A model generated the notes under the pieces. That model saw only the letters and a list, made by a program, of their open reading frames with translations. It was not told the origin of the DNA and did not search any database. Shown in pieces: positions 33,684 to 43,215 of a DNA stretch of 64,000 bases. Made by a program: the position numbers and the translations under genes. Position 1 is the first letter of the stretch. Every line of letters starts with the position of its first letter. Origin of the DNA: Piezodorus guildinii (Eukaryota > Arthropoda > Insecta > Hemiptera > Pentatomidae); the NCBI GenBank assembly GCA_023052935.1, contig CM041295.1, positions 168,012,366 to 168,076,365 on the forward strand. The letters are read 5' to 3'.

Positions 33684-33980
33684 ATTATTGCGAGTGCAAT
33701 GGCCGCAACTGTAGTTCAACTTTGTTGTCGATCCGCATTTACTTTCAATCCTTAGTGGTGTTAGCCTACGGATTACGTCCAAATTTTATAAACATTATTG
33801 TTAAGTGTTTATGAACATTTCTATTATTCCTGATTGGGTGAGTGCTTAATTAAATCTATTAATAGTGAGACGTTGTGAACCTAGCCTAGAGTGTCTGCCA
33901 CGTGGTGGGGCTTCCCGTTACCTGCCCGCTTCCGTACTGAAGCTATTACTCACTAGAGCAATTTCTTATCAGATCGTTGG

Positions 33981-34046
33981 TAGCGCAGTCGGCTGGAGCG
34001 CTGCATTCAGTACGCAGGATCTTTTCGTGCGCGAGTTCGTAACCAG

Positions 34047-34081
<35 letters not shown>
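33981..34081 (+). promoter_or_regulatory. tRNA-like A-box/B-box segment and poly-T in Jockey 5' UTR (copy 1)
   Basis: 'tagcgcagtcgg' at 33981-33992 matches the pol III A-box consensus (TRGCNNAGYNGG) fully. 'gttcgtaac' at 34035-34043 matches the B-box with one mismatch. A D-arm-like 'gcgc…gcgc' lies between. A T-tract at about 34051-34081 follows, which would terminate pol III. The copy-2 equivalents are at 37116-37127, 37170-37178 and 37185-37215. Whether pol III uses it is unknown. Confidence 0.5.
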
Positions 34082-34083
<2 letters not shown>

Positions 34084-34206
34084 TTAATTATTTAATTTTC
34101 TTTTCTCTAGAAATGTTTTCCTTTTATTTATTTTTCTATATTGTATATAATTGTAAATATTCAGAGAGTTAATTTTATTTATTTTATTTCTTAAAAATAA
34201 GTCGTA

Positions 34207-35841
34207 ATGTCTTCTGAAAAAAATTCGTGCATGGACACTGAAGATGATACCGCTTTCTCTGAGGTGAGTGAGACAGACTCACAATACCTCAAAAGACGCA
34301 CTCTTCAAAAACGCCAAAGGAACCTGACTCCTGGTTCTCCTACAAAATCGCCTAACAAAAAAAAGAATAAAAATACTAAAACGAAACAACAGTCTGAAAA
34401 TCGAAGTCTACCTTCAACCAGCAGCAATCCACCAATCTTACCAGCCTTACCGACTAGCAATAAATTTGAAGTCCTCAAAGATCTACCTACTGAATCATCT
34501 GTACCCAGCAACTTCACGGACCCAGAACCACCACCAATATTTGTCAGCAATATTGTTGACTTCATGAAATTCGGAAAGGAAATCGCCAATTTAATTGGAC
34601 AAACAAATTTTAGATGTTTCTCAAGAGTCAAAGACATCAAAATCTGCACAAGCGGCAAAGAAAATTATAAAAAAGTGGTTAGTCACTTGACTGCTAACAA
34701 CTATGATTTTCATTGTTTTCAACTCAGAGAAGAAAAGCCATTTAGGGTAGTCCTAAGAGGACTACACAGCACAACACCTACGGCTGCCATCAAGCGGGAC
34801 CTCGAAGAGTTGGGACACAATGTCAGGAACATTTCTTGTGTGATTCATCCTCAAGAAAAGTACCCACTTCCTTTATTTTTTGTCGACCTTGAGCCAGCAC
34901 CTAACAATAAGGATATATTCGAAATAAATCGCTTGGTATACTCAGTTATCCGATTCGAGGAGCCTAGACGGAGAAATGAAATAGTGCAATGTACTAACTG
35001 CCAACATTTGGGACACACAAGAGCATATTGTCATCATCAGTCTCGATGTGTCAAATGTGCAGGTCCGCACGCATCAGGCACCTGCCAGAAACCTCGAGAC
35101 ACACCAGCAAAATGTGTTTTATGTAACGAAGAACATCCTGCAAATTATAAAGGCTGCATAGTCTATAAAACTATGTTTAGGCAAAAAGCTCAAAACTTAT
35201 CATATAAATTGCAAAGCCAGAGAAATACCGCTCCAGAAGAAGAGATACCCGGTCCTTCACCGAGAACTGATCCTATTCCTCAGAGGACTGCAACCTTCAA
35301 CCCAAGACCAGCTACCTACAATAGCTCTGTAAAACAACACTCAACGATACTGCTACCTCGCCCTCAACCGCCTCAACACTCAACATCCCAACCTCAAACC
35401 TCCTATCATCCTCAACAACAGATTGTCCAACCACAGCCCCAGACCTCTCATTTCCTTCCCCAGACCTCCCATTCTCAGCCGAAATCTCCGAAAACGGACC
35501 TCACCCCTAAAAACGCTTCCCAGCGGGTTAAGTTACCTCCAGTTATTCCTCCTCCCAAAGTTCCAGTCTCCTCTCTTCCTTCCTTTCAGTTCCCACCCTC
35601 TTCAGCTGTACCTTCAAATATAGAACCTATACAACGGCCTCAAAGGAAAATTCAACCACCACCTTCCCAAATTAACACTCCATCCCACGATACCACCAAT
35701 TATTCCTATCCCAGCCAACACCCATCTGACATAACGTCTATCCTTTCCTCATTCCTTCTCGATCTACAAAATACAATAAGACCCCTCATCACTCTCCTTA
35801 CAAGACTCCTTTCCGCATTCCCTCTTAGTTTCCCACAATGA
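34207..35841 (+). CDS. Jockey-like LINE ORF1 (Gag-like zinc-knuckle protein), intact
   Basis: A 544-aa protein that would bind the element's RNA and form the ribonucleoprotein needed for retrotransposition. The N-terminal 100 residues are Ser/Pro/Lys-rich with a basic KSPNKKKNKNTKTK stretch. A PRE_C2HC-type region lies around residues 175-245 ('RVVLRGLHSTTPTAAIKRDL', 'PLPLFFVDLE'). Three zinc knuckles follow from about residue 262: CTNCQHLGHTRAYC, CVKCAGPHASGTC and CVLCNEEHPANYKGC. The C-terminal part is Pro/Gln-rich and looks disordered. The start is the first ATG after the 5' UTR T-tract. The stop overlaps the ORF2 start as ATGA at 35838-35841, suggesting coupled re-initiation. The copy-2 version (37342-38977) differs by one nucleotide insertion and one Glu/Lys change. 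Confidence 0.92.
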   Translation: MSSEKNSCMDTEDDTAFSEVSETDSQYLKRRTLQKRQRNLTPGSPTKSPNKKKNKNTKTKQQSENRSLPSTSSNPPILPALPTSNKFEVLKDLPTESSVPSNFTDPEPPPIFVSNIVDFMKFGKEIANLIGQTNFRCFSRVKDIKICTSGKENYKKVVSHLTANNYDFHCFQLREEKPFRVVLRGLHSTTPTAAIKRDLEELGHNVRNISCVIHPQEKYPLPLFFVDLEPAPNNKDIFEINRLVYSVIRFEEPRRRNEIVQCTNCQHLGHTRAYCHHQSRCVKCAGPHASGTCQKPRDTPAKCVLCNEEHPANYKGCIVYKTMFRQKAQNLSYKLQSQRNTAPEEEIPGPSPRTDPIPQRTATFNPRPATYNSSVKQHSTILLPRPQPPQHSTSQPQTSYHPQQQIVQPQPQTSHFLPQTSHSQPKSPKTDLTPKNASQRVKLPPVIPPPKVPVSSLPSFQFPPSSAVPSNIEPIQRPQRKIQPPPSQINTPSHDTTNYSYPSQHPSDITSILSSFLLDLQNTIRPLITLLTRLLSAFPLSFPQ

Positions 35842-36344
35842 ACAATAAGACCCTAGTTCTTCTTCTTTGGAATGCCAATGGTTTGAATAATCACCGGGAC
35901 GAACTTGACATATTTCTTCATGACAATTACATAGACATAGCCCTGATTACAGAAACTCATTTCACTACTCATTCTCACTTTTACATACGTGACTACATTA
36001 CCTACAGATCAGATCACCCAGACAACACATCCCACGCTGGTTCATGTATCCTTATTCACAAATCCTTACCCCACTCCCTGGTTCCCTCCACTCCAACTGA
36101 CACCATTCAGTCGACCTCTGTTACTTTATCCGTCCTGCCATTTAACATAACCTTCTCAGCTGTATATTGCCCTCCTGCTACTTCTCTCACCTATACCAAC
36201 CTTGAATCCTTATTCCGATCCTTTGGTCCGCACTTCATTGCTGGGGGCGATTACAACGCCAAAGACCAACGGTGGGGATGCCGAACGTCCAACACTCGTG
36301 GCAGGATTCTTTCCAACGTCACAACCTCCAATAGCTATTCCATC
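35838..36344 (+). pseudogene. Jockey-like ORF2, N-terminal endonuclease fragment (copy 1)
   Basis: The first 169 residues are identical in sequence to the start of the complete ORF2 at 38974. They include 'LLLWNANGLNN', 'ALITETHF' and 'FIAGGDYNAKDQRWGCR', i.e. most of the APE-type endonuclease. At 36345 the sequence switches abruptly to R1-clade LINE sequence, so the downstream frame to 36854 is meaningless read-through. The SDH active-site motif and the entire RT are missing from this copy. Confidence 0.9.
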
Positions 36345-36937
36345 AATATGGGAAAAAAATGCCCTAGACAAAAACCCTTTCTTACGGAGGCCCCTTTGTG
36401 TCAGTTTTTAGGCCCAAACCCTTTGAGGGGGGATAAGTGCATTTCCCCAAAAGTTTCCCCGAAACTGCAATGTGTGGTGGCCGGATGCCACCCATTGAAC
36501 GGGTGTCAGAGGAAAGGGAACGTACGTATAAAAAGTGTTGTCCCATTCCTAGAACCGAAGAGGGGGAAACAGAAAAGTCCAAAAGTGGGCAAAACGACTC
36601 TGGGATTTGACAGCGGGCCCGGGGGTGGGCCCAAAAGGTGGTACCTTGCATCCAAAACCCGGGTGGATAGAAGCCCCGGGGAAAAAGGGGCTACTACCTG
36701 GGCCCCAAAGCTTTACGGGGGCATGGCTGCTTCAGAGGGGCCCACCAAAATTTTCGGTTTTTTAAATTGGACAATACGCAGAATTTTCCAAAATGGCCCA
36801 AAAAAAGATGAGCTGTTGGAACAGTTTTTCTTTGCTGTCCTCCGCTTTAAGTAGAGAGGGGAAAAATTTCAAGAAAAAAAGCAAAAATCAGAAGGGTCCC
36901 CCTTTACAACATCGTCAACCTCAAGCTACTTTCTCGG
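36345..36937 (+). other. Noisy second copy of R1 sequence, probably an assembly fault
   Basis: This matches 32907-33465 nearly end to end, but with many changes that extend runs of A, G, C or T. For example 'ggaataatgcc' becomes 'gggaaaaaaatgcc', and 'gaccggaaggtggaccc' becomes 'gggcccgggggtgggccc'. It starts exactly where copy 1 of ORF2 breaks and ends where the Jockey 5' UTR resumes in its middle. This pattern fits low-quality gap filling better than biological divergence. Confidence 0.7.
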
Positions 36938-37181
36938 TTAAGGTTTATGAACATTTCTATTATTCCTGATTGGGTGAGTGCTTAATTAAATCTATTAATA
37001 GTGAGACGTTGTGAACCTAGCCTAGAGTGTCTGCCACGTGGTGGGGCTTCCGTTACCTGCCCGCTTCCGTACTGAAGCTATTACTCACTAGAGCAATTTC
37101 TTATCAGATCGTTGGTAGCGCAGTCGGCTGGAGCGCTGCATTCAGTACGCAGGATCTTTTCGTGCGCGAGTTCGTAACCAG

Positions 37182-37217
<36 letters not shown>

Positions 37218-37341
37218 TTAATTATTTAATTTTCTTTTCTCTAGAAATGTTTTCCTTTTTATTTATTTTTCTATATTGTATATAATTGTAAATATTCAGA
37301 GAGTTAATTTTATTTATTTTATTTCTTAAAAATAAGTCGTA
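36938..37341 (+). other. Jockey-like 5' UTR, copy 2 (5' incomplete)
   Basis: It is almost identical to 33800-34206, including the tRNA-like A-box/B-box and T-tract. One C is missing in 'gcttccgttacc' and run lengths differ. The first 116 bp of the copy-1 UTR are absent. Confidence 0.8.
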
Positions 37342-38977
37342 ATGTCTTCTGAAAAAAATTCGTGCATGGACACTGAAGATGATACCGCTTTCTCTGAGGT
37401 GAGTGAGACAGACTCACAATACCTCAAAAGACGCACTCTTCAAAAACGCCAAAGGAACCTGACTCCTGGTTCTCCTACAAAATCGCCTAACAAAAAAAAG
37501 AATAAAAATACTAAAACGAAACAACAGTCTGAAAATCGAAGTCTACCTTCAACCAGCAGCAATCCACCAATCTTACCAGCCTTACCGACTAGCAATAAAT
37601 TTGAAGTCCTCAAAGATCTACCTACTGAATCATCTGTACCCAGCAACTTCACGGACCCAGAACCACCACCAATATTTGTCAGCAATATTGTTGACTTCAT
37701 GAAATTCGGAAAGGAAATCGCCAATTTAATTGGACAAACAAATTTTAGATGTTTCTCAAGAGTCAAAGACATCAAAATCTGCACAAGCGGCAAAGAAAAT
37801 TATAAAAAAGTGGTTAGTCACTTGACTGCTAACAACTATGATTTTCATTGTTTTCAACTCAGAGAAAAAAAGCCATTTAGGGTAGTCCTAAGAGGACTAC
37901 ACAGCACAACACCTACGGCTGCCATCAAGCGGGACCTCGAAGAGTTGGGACACAATGTCAGGAACATTTCTTGTGTGATTCATCCTCAAGAAAAGTACCC
38001 ACTTCCTTTATTTTTTGTCGACCTTGAGCCAGCACCTAACAATAAGGATATATTCGAAATAAATCGCTTGGTATACTCAGTTATCCGATTCGAGGAGCCT
38101 AGACGGAGAAATGAAATAGTGCAATGTACTAACTGCCAACATTTGGGACACACAAGAGCATATTGTCATTCATCAGTCTCGATGTGTCAAATGTGCAGGT
38201 CCGCACGCATCAGGCACCTGCCAGAAACCTCGAGACACACCAGCAAAATGTGTTTTATGTAACGAAGAACATCCTGCAAATTATAAAGGCTGCATAGTCT
38301 ATAAAACTATGTTTAGGCAAAAAGCTCAAAACTTATCATATAAATTGCAAAGCCAGAGAAATACCGCTCCAGAAGAAGAGATACCCGGTCCTTCACCGAG
38401 AACTGATCCTATTCCTCAGAGGACTGCAACCTTCAACCCAAGACCAGCTACCTACAATAGCTCTGTAAAACAACACTCAACGATACTGCTACCTCGCCCT
38501 CAACCGCCTCAACACTCAACATCCCAACCTCAAACCTCCTATCATCCTCAACAACAGATTGTCCAACCACAGCCCCAGACCTCTCATTTCCTTCCCCAGA
38601 CCTCCCATTCTCAGCCGAAATCTCCGAAAACGGACCTCACCCCTAAAAACGCTTCCCAGCGGGTTAAGTTACCTCCAGTTATTCCTCCTCCCAAAGTTCC
38701 AGTCTCCTCTCTTCCTTCCTTTCAGTTCCCACCCTCTTCAGCTGTACCTTCAAATATAGAACCTATACAACGGCCTCAAAGGAAAATTCAACCACCACCT
38801 TCCCAAATTAACACTCCATCCCACGATACCACCAATTATTCCTATCCCAGCCAACACCCATCTGACATAACGTCTATCCTTTCCTCATTCCTTCTCGATC
38901 TACAAAATACAATAAGACCCCTCATCACTCTCCTTACAAGACTCCTTTCCGCATTCCCTCTTAGTTTCCCACAATGA
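37342..38977 (+). pseudogene. Jockey-like ORF1, copy 2, 1-nt frameshift
   Basis: The sequence equals ORF1 of copy 1 except for one extra T near 38170 ('tgtcattcatcag' versus 'tgtcatcatcag') and a G-to-A change near 37867. The insertion falls in the first zinc knuckle, right after its third ligand region, and truncates the product at 38262. The normal frame resumes at 38309 and runs to the usual stop. If the insertion is a sequencing error, the ORF is intact. Confidence 0.88.
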
Positions 38978-41670
38978 ACAATAAGACCCTAGTTCTTCTT
39001 CTTTGGAATGCCAATGGTTTGAATAATCACCGGGACGAACTTGACATATTTCTTCATGACAATTACATAGACATAGCCCTGATTACAGAAACTCATTTCA
39101 CTACTCATTCTCACTTTTACATACGTGACTACATTACCTACAGATCAGATCACCCAGACAACACATCCCACGCTGGTTCATGTATCCTTATTCACAAATC
39201 CTTACCCCACTCCCTGGTTCCCTCCACTCCAACTGACACCATTCAGTCGACCTCTGTTACTTTATCCGTCCTGCCATTTAACATAACCTTCTCAGCTGTA
39301 TATTGCCCTCCTGCTACTTCTCTCACCTATACCAACCTTGAATCCTTATTCCGATCCTTTGGTCCGCACTTCATTGCTGGGGGCGATTACAACGCCAAAG
39401 ACCAACGGTGGGGATGCCGAACGTCCAACACTCGTGGCAGGATTCTTTCCAACGTCACAACCTCCAATAGCTATTCCATCTTGTCACCCCAGAATCCCAC
39501 GTACTGGCCAACTTCCCTTAAAAAACGTCCAGATATTCTTGACATCTTTATTAGTTCCCAAATTCCCTCCGCTCAAACTACAATCAAATCCCTCGATGAC
39601 CTCTCCTCAGATCATAGTCCGGTTCTTCTCCTCATGCATTCACAACCAGTTATTAAACCCTCTCTTCCTTCCCTGATTAAAGGTCGCGTTGACTGGGACT
39701 GTTTTCGTAATGATTTAGAGATCAAACTTGACTTAAACATTCCGTTAAAAACTAAACATGACATAGACTCCGCCATACAAGAACTTACAAAGTCGATAGA
39801 AACTGTCATAGACACCAACACATCGCTTCGCAAAATTGGACATCTTCATAAAACAAACTTACCGAATCACATTCGACTCCTACTAACTGACAAACGTAGG
39901 GCAAGGAAAAAATGGCACAACACAAGATATCCATCTGACAAAAAGCATTACAATCACCTGACAAACAAATTAAAAACAGAAATAAGAAAATTCAAAATAC
40001 AAAACTTTCAGAACTTTACAGAGAACTTGACCACTTCAGACAAATCTTTATGGACAACAACCGCAAAACTGCTGAAATTTAAAACCTTTAATCATCCTCT
40101 CCTCACTAAATCCCAAACCTGGTCGAGATCCGATGAAGAGAAATCACAAATCTTTGGTGAACACCTTTTCAATACGTTTAATCCGCACCCTGATATCCTT
40201 AATTCCAGCCATAGTGAACATGTTGAAGCAGAACTAACTGTTCCTCTCCAAATGTCCCTTCCTCCTAAGGCCTTTCACCCTTCCGAAATCATTAATATCA
40301 TTCAAAGATTACCATCCAAAAAAGCTCCTGGCCATGATCTCATCACATCCCATATCCTGAAACAGCTTCCCAAAAAAGCCATACTCTTACTCACCTACAT
40401 ATATAATGCCACACTTCGTTCTACCTACTTTCCTGATCCTTGGAAATTGTCCATTATCAAAATGATTCCTAAACCTAAAAAGTCTCTAGAAAATCCATCA
40501 TCCTACCGTCCTATATCTCTTTTGCCCATCATGGGCAAAATACTGGAAAAACTCCTCCTAAAACGTCTATATCCAATCCTTGACATTCATCACGTTATTC
40601 CTGACCACCAGTTTGGATTTCGCTCATCCCATTCCACTATACAGCAGTGTCACCGTGTGGTGGATGTGATATCTTCCACATTGGAGCGCGGAATGTATTG
40701 CACTGGAGCCTTCCTCGACGTGGAACAGGCTTTTGACCGAGTTTGGCATCCAGGACTGCTCTACAAACTTCGTCACTTCCTCCCTCCTACCTACTTCTTA
40801 TTAATCCGTTCCTACCTCACAGATAGAACCTTTAAAGTAAACCATAACCTTTCCTTCTCCGCCATATTTCCTCAGAACGCAGGTGTGCCCCAAGGTAGCA
40901 TCCTGGGTCCAATCCTTTATACCATATATACAGCTGATATTCCTACTCATCCTAGTACTGTCCTCACTACATACGCCGATGACACATGTGTGTTATCTGT
41001 AAACAATGACCCAACTATTGCTTCCCAAACTCTTCAGTCTCACATTGTTTCCATTGAAGAATGGTGTCAAAAGTGGAGGATCAAAATAAATCCTACTAAA
41101 TCTCACCAAATTACCTTTACCCTGCGCCGCAAACCTATGTCTGCCTGTCCCACTATATCCTTTGGCAATATTCCACTCACCTCAGTTGAACAGATCCGAT
41201 ACCTTGGACTGCATCTTGACAGACGACTTACTTGGAATCCTCACACTAGACTGAAACGACAAGAAACAGCTCGCAGATATCGCTTATTACAACATTTACT
41301 TGACAAACGTTCAAAACTTCCCACCTACTACAAAAAACTAATTTATATTACCATACTTAGGCCTATTTGGACATATGGAATTGAACTATGGGGATCCACC
41401 AAGCCATCAAATTCCTCTCGCATCCAATCCTTGCAATCCAAAATCCTCCGAAAGATCCTAAATGCCCCTTACTTTGTCACCAATAAAATAATCCACAAAG
41501 ACCTGAATATCCCATTAGTTGCAGACTTAGCCCGAATTAGATATACTTCCTTTCACTCCAAATTACCACTCCACCCAAACCCACTTGTCCGCAATATCTC
41601 ATCTCCTTCTATTCCTGATCATCCTCCGAGGCGGCTGAAACGACGATGGCCTCGAGACCTTCTTGTCTGA
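38974..41670 (+). CDS. Jockey-like LINE ORF2 (endonuclease-reverse transcriptase), intact
   Basis: An 898-aa enzyme that nicks the target and reverse transcribes the element's RNA there. The APE-type endonuclease covers about residues 1-220: Asn12 in WNANG, Glu39 in TETH, Asp138 and Asn140 in GGDYN, and Asp213-His214 in SDHSP. The reverse transcriptase follows from about residue 440: 'SSYRPISLLPIMGKILEK', 'AFLDVEQAFDRVWH' with a catalytic Asp, 'AGVPQGSILGPILYTIY', and 'TTYADDTCVLS' with the Asp pair at 669-670. The thumb has 'IRYLGLHLDRRLTW' and the C-terminus has 'LRPIWTYGIELWGS'. There is no RNase H domain, as usual for Jockey. The length matches the family. It overlaps the ORF1 stop as ATGA. 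Confidence 0.95.
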   Translation: MNNKTLVLLLWNANGLNNHRDELDIFLHDNYIDIALITETHFTTHSHFYIRDYITYRSDHPDNTSHAGSCILIHKSLPHSLVPSTPTDTIQSTSVTLSVLPFNITFSAVYCPPATSLTYTNLESLFRSFGPHFIAGGDYNAKDQRWGCRTSNTRGRILSNVTTSNSYSILSPQNPTYWPTSLKKRPDILDIFISSQIPSAQTTIKSLDDLSSDHSPVLLLMHSQPVIKPSLPSLIKGRVDWDCFRNDLEIKLDLNIPLKTKHDIDSAIQELTKSIETVIDTNTSLRKIGHLHKTNLPNHIRLLLTDKRRARKKWHNTRYPSDKKHYNHLTNKLKTEIRKFKIQNFQNFTENLTTSDKSLWTTTAKLLKFKTFNHPLLTKSQTWSRSDEEKSQIFGEHLFNTFNPHPDILNSSHSEHVEAELTVPLQMSLPPKAFHPSEIINIIQRLPSKKAPGHDLITSHILKQLPKKAILLLTYIYNATLRSTYFPDPWKLSIIKMIPKPKKSLENPSSYRPISLLPIMGKILEKLLLKRLYPILDIHHVIPDHQFGFRSSHSTIQQCHRVVDVISSTLERGMYCTGAFLDVEQAFDRVWHPGLLYKLRHFLPPTYFLLIRSYLTDRTFKVNHNLSFSAIFPQNAGVPQGSILGPILYTIYTADIPTHPSTVLTTYADDTCVLSVNNDPTIASQTLQSHIVSIEEWCQKWRIKINPTKSHQITFTLRRKPMSACPTISFGNIPLTSVEQIRYLGLHLDRRLTWNPHTRLKRQETARRYRLLQHLLDKRSKLPTYYKKLIYITILRPIWTYGIELWGSTKPSNSSRIQSLQSKILRKILNAPYFVTNKIIHKDLNIPLVADLARIRYTSFHSKLPLHPNPLVRNISSPSIPDHPPRRLKRRWPRDLLV

Positions 41671-41826
41671 AAAACCTTTGAAGTGCTACCAATGGGTAGA
41701 TTCTTCTCACGCCTATCATGTCCATATCTCATGTGTGAACAGTCACATTTACTTGATGTATTTTTGTGTTAATACAGTTGTAAATATCTCTATAATAAAT
41801 AAATAAAAAAAAAAAAAAAAAAAAAA
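41671..41826 (+). other. Jockey-like 3' UTR and poly-A
   Basis: About 135 bp of non-coding sequence with two overlapping 'aataaa' signals just before an A-tract of about 20 bp, then the target-site duplication. Confidence 0.85.
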
Positions 41827-41839
41827 ACGGATAGGTACG

Positions 41840-41885
41840 GGCCTATCCGCGTCTTTTGAAGATTCCACCTACCCTCGTAAAAACG
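41840..41885 (+). other. R1-clade LINE 3' UTR, terminal part
   Basis: 'gggcctatccgcgtcttttg' and 'aagattccacctaccctcg' continue the R1 3' UTR interrupted at 33683 and run into a CA-rich repeat. Confidence 0.5.
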
Positions 41886-41910
41886 CACGCACACACGCAC
41901 ACACACACAT

Positions 41911-41980
<70 letters not shown>
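41886..41980. repeat. CA-rich microsatellite followed by (TA)n
   Basis: An imperfect CA run at about 41886-41920, the 3' partner of the run at 31607, is followed by TA runs at 41923-41980. Confidence 0.9.
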
Positions 41981-41981
<1 letters not shown>

Positions 41982-42064
41982 AAAAAAATATGAATTTTAA
42001 ACAAACCAAATAAATATCCTAAAAGATACTTAAGATACCCTACTATTTGGGCTGTATATATATT

Positions 42065-42745
42065 GAATAATGTAGGCGCAAGGACCGAGCCCTTAAAAGA
42101 TACTAGTGTTGAGGGAATTAAAAATAAACTAATTATTCAAAATTCTAGGATTGGGACAAAATAGATAATTATATCTTAAATTGAGATCAGGACAATTAAG
42201 TTGCAAATTCACATTTGTTTTGCGTCTGTTTGGGATTCTAAAAGATGTTGGAAAAGGTGGAATTTGAATAAATTTAAAAGAAAAGAGGTATAACGAATAT
42301 GAGGAGGTAGAGAATTCCAGAAGGCTGCATAGGGGATATAAAAGGATTGATAAAAATATTTAGTTCTAGGGGTAGGAATAAAATAATCAGAATCTCATGA
42401 TCTAGTTCAAGAGAGTGGACTAAGGATTTAAATTGTAGGATACCATGGATTTATGGAGGGTGTTGGGAGTTGAACATTGGGTCAAGGTATGATCCGATAT
42501 AATATTGTCCCTGTATGGAACGTAGGACCAACTTCAACTCGCCGTATCAGTGGGTCACTGGAAACCTACCGAAGATGAACCTTCTGGACATGTTCATTAT
42601 ACGCTTGAGTCTGTCCTCGAGTAAAGCCGAGAGGCCAAAGCGGTAATCGAAGTGGGAAGAAATTAGTGAGGAGACAAGAAGCTTACAGGTGGCAAGTGGG
42701 AGAAGATGCCGGGAGCGAAGAAAAAAATTTATAAATCGTCTATAA
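42065..42745 (-). pseudogene. CR1-like LINE, C-terminal fragment
   Basis: On the minus strand the fragment aligns with the 3' part of the 14404-16498 element: 'RIMNMSRRFIFGRF', 'YFIPTPRTKYFYQSF', and 'AAFWNSLPPHIRYTSF', with frame breaks. The C-terminus is near 42215. Downstream the 3' UTR has 'aagggctcggtcctt' (near 42100), the same place where the other copies have a GGGAC/GTCCC hairpin. No catalytic RT motif remains. Confidence 0.7.
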
Positions 42746-42889
42746 TAAATTTATCTGTTGTAATCCTCTTAAAGTTAATTACAATAAATCAATTTTAAAT
42801 AAAAAGTTTAATTTACGAAAAGATTTTTATAAGGTATGGACGATATTCCAAGTTATTCCTTTAGAATGGAAGAATATGATTTTTTGTGA
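42746..42889. other. AT-rich spacer
   Basis: Nothing recognised. Confidence 0.5.
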
Positions 42890-43215
42890 ATCCATTCGTT
42901 TTGTTTTTTCATCTGTTTGCCGCTGTGTTCCGCAGGCCACATTCAAGGAAGGGTAGTAATGACGTGGAGCCACGTTTCCAATAAAGTTAGCGATAGATAC
43001 TGATGCGGTCTGCGGCCGTTCCTATCTCGGAGTCCGTTCACCTCCAGCTGAGTGCTACCATTCACATCAACAGTTCGTAACCACTTAGCACAGTCAGTGC
43101 CTTCTTCATCACCCGTTATAGTGGCTTATAACCTCCGGTCCACGCAACCTTCAGACATTTTTGCTAAACTCTGACATCTGTCAGTCACGCGCAGCGATCC
43201 CAGATCTTTGGTGAC
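42890..43215. other. GC-richer segment, possibly an LTR remnant
   Basis: Distinctly GC-richer than the surroundings, with 'aataaag' near 42980 and ending near 'tttggtgaccataaactggc' (from about 43207). The 'tttggtgacc' is reminiscent of the junction between an LTR and primer-binding site in insect LTR retrotransposons. I found no second LTR and no gag or pol, so this is tentative. Confidence 0.2.

Larger units (their letters stand above)
33684..41826 (+). mobile_element. Jockey-like LINE, partial tandem dimer, nested in R1-clade LINE
   Basis: A 12-13 bp direct repeat ('acggataggtacg') brackets this segment, and the right-hand copy directly follows a poly-A tract, as expected for target-primed reverse transcription. 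Inside are 5' UTR, ORF1 and the first part of ORF2 (copy 1), a noisy R1 segment (36345-36937), then most of the 5' UTR, ORF1, full ORF2, 3' UTR and poly-A (copy 2). The shared parts (33800-36344 and 36938-39480) differ at only a handful of sites. Confidence 0.85.

Noticed and set aside
33865..34095. 76-codon ORF in the Jockey 5' UTR ending in poly-Phe
   Set aside because: It runs through the tRNA-like segment into the T-tract and has no conserved protein features.
36345..36854. Continuation of the copy-1 ORF2 reading frame
   Set aside because: The reading frame crosses from Jockey into noisy R1 sequence in an unrelated frame; the peptide after residue 169 is meaningless.
42065..42115. RT-like motif GSVLAPTLFNIY on the minus strand
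   Set aside because: It lies downstream of the C-terminus of the CR1-like fragment, in the position of the 3'-UTR hairpin of the other copies. The match is more likely chance than a second RT.
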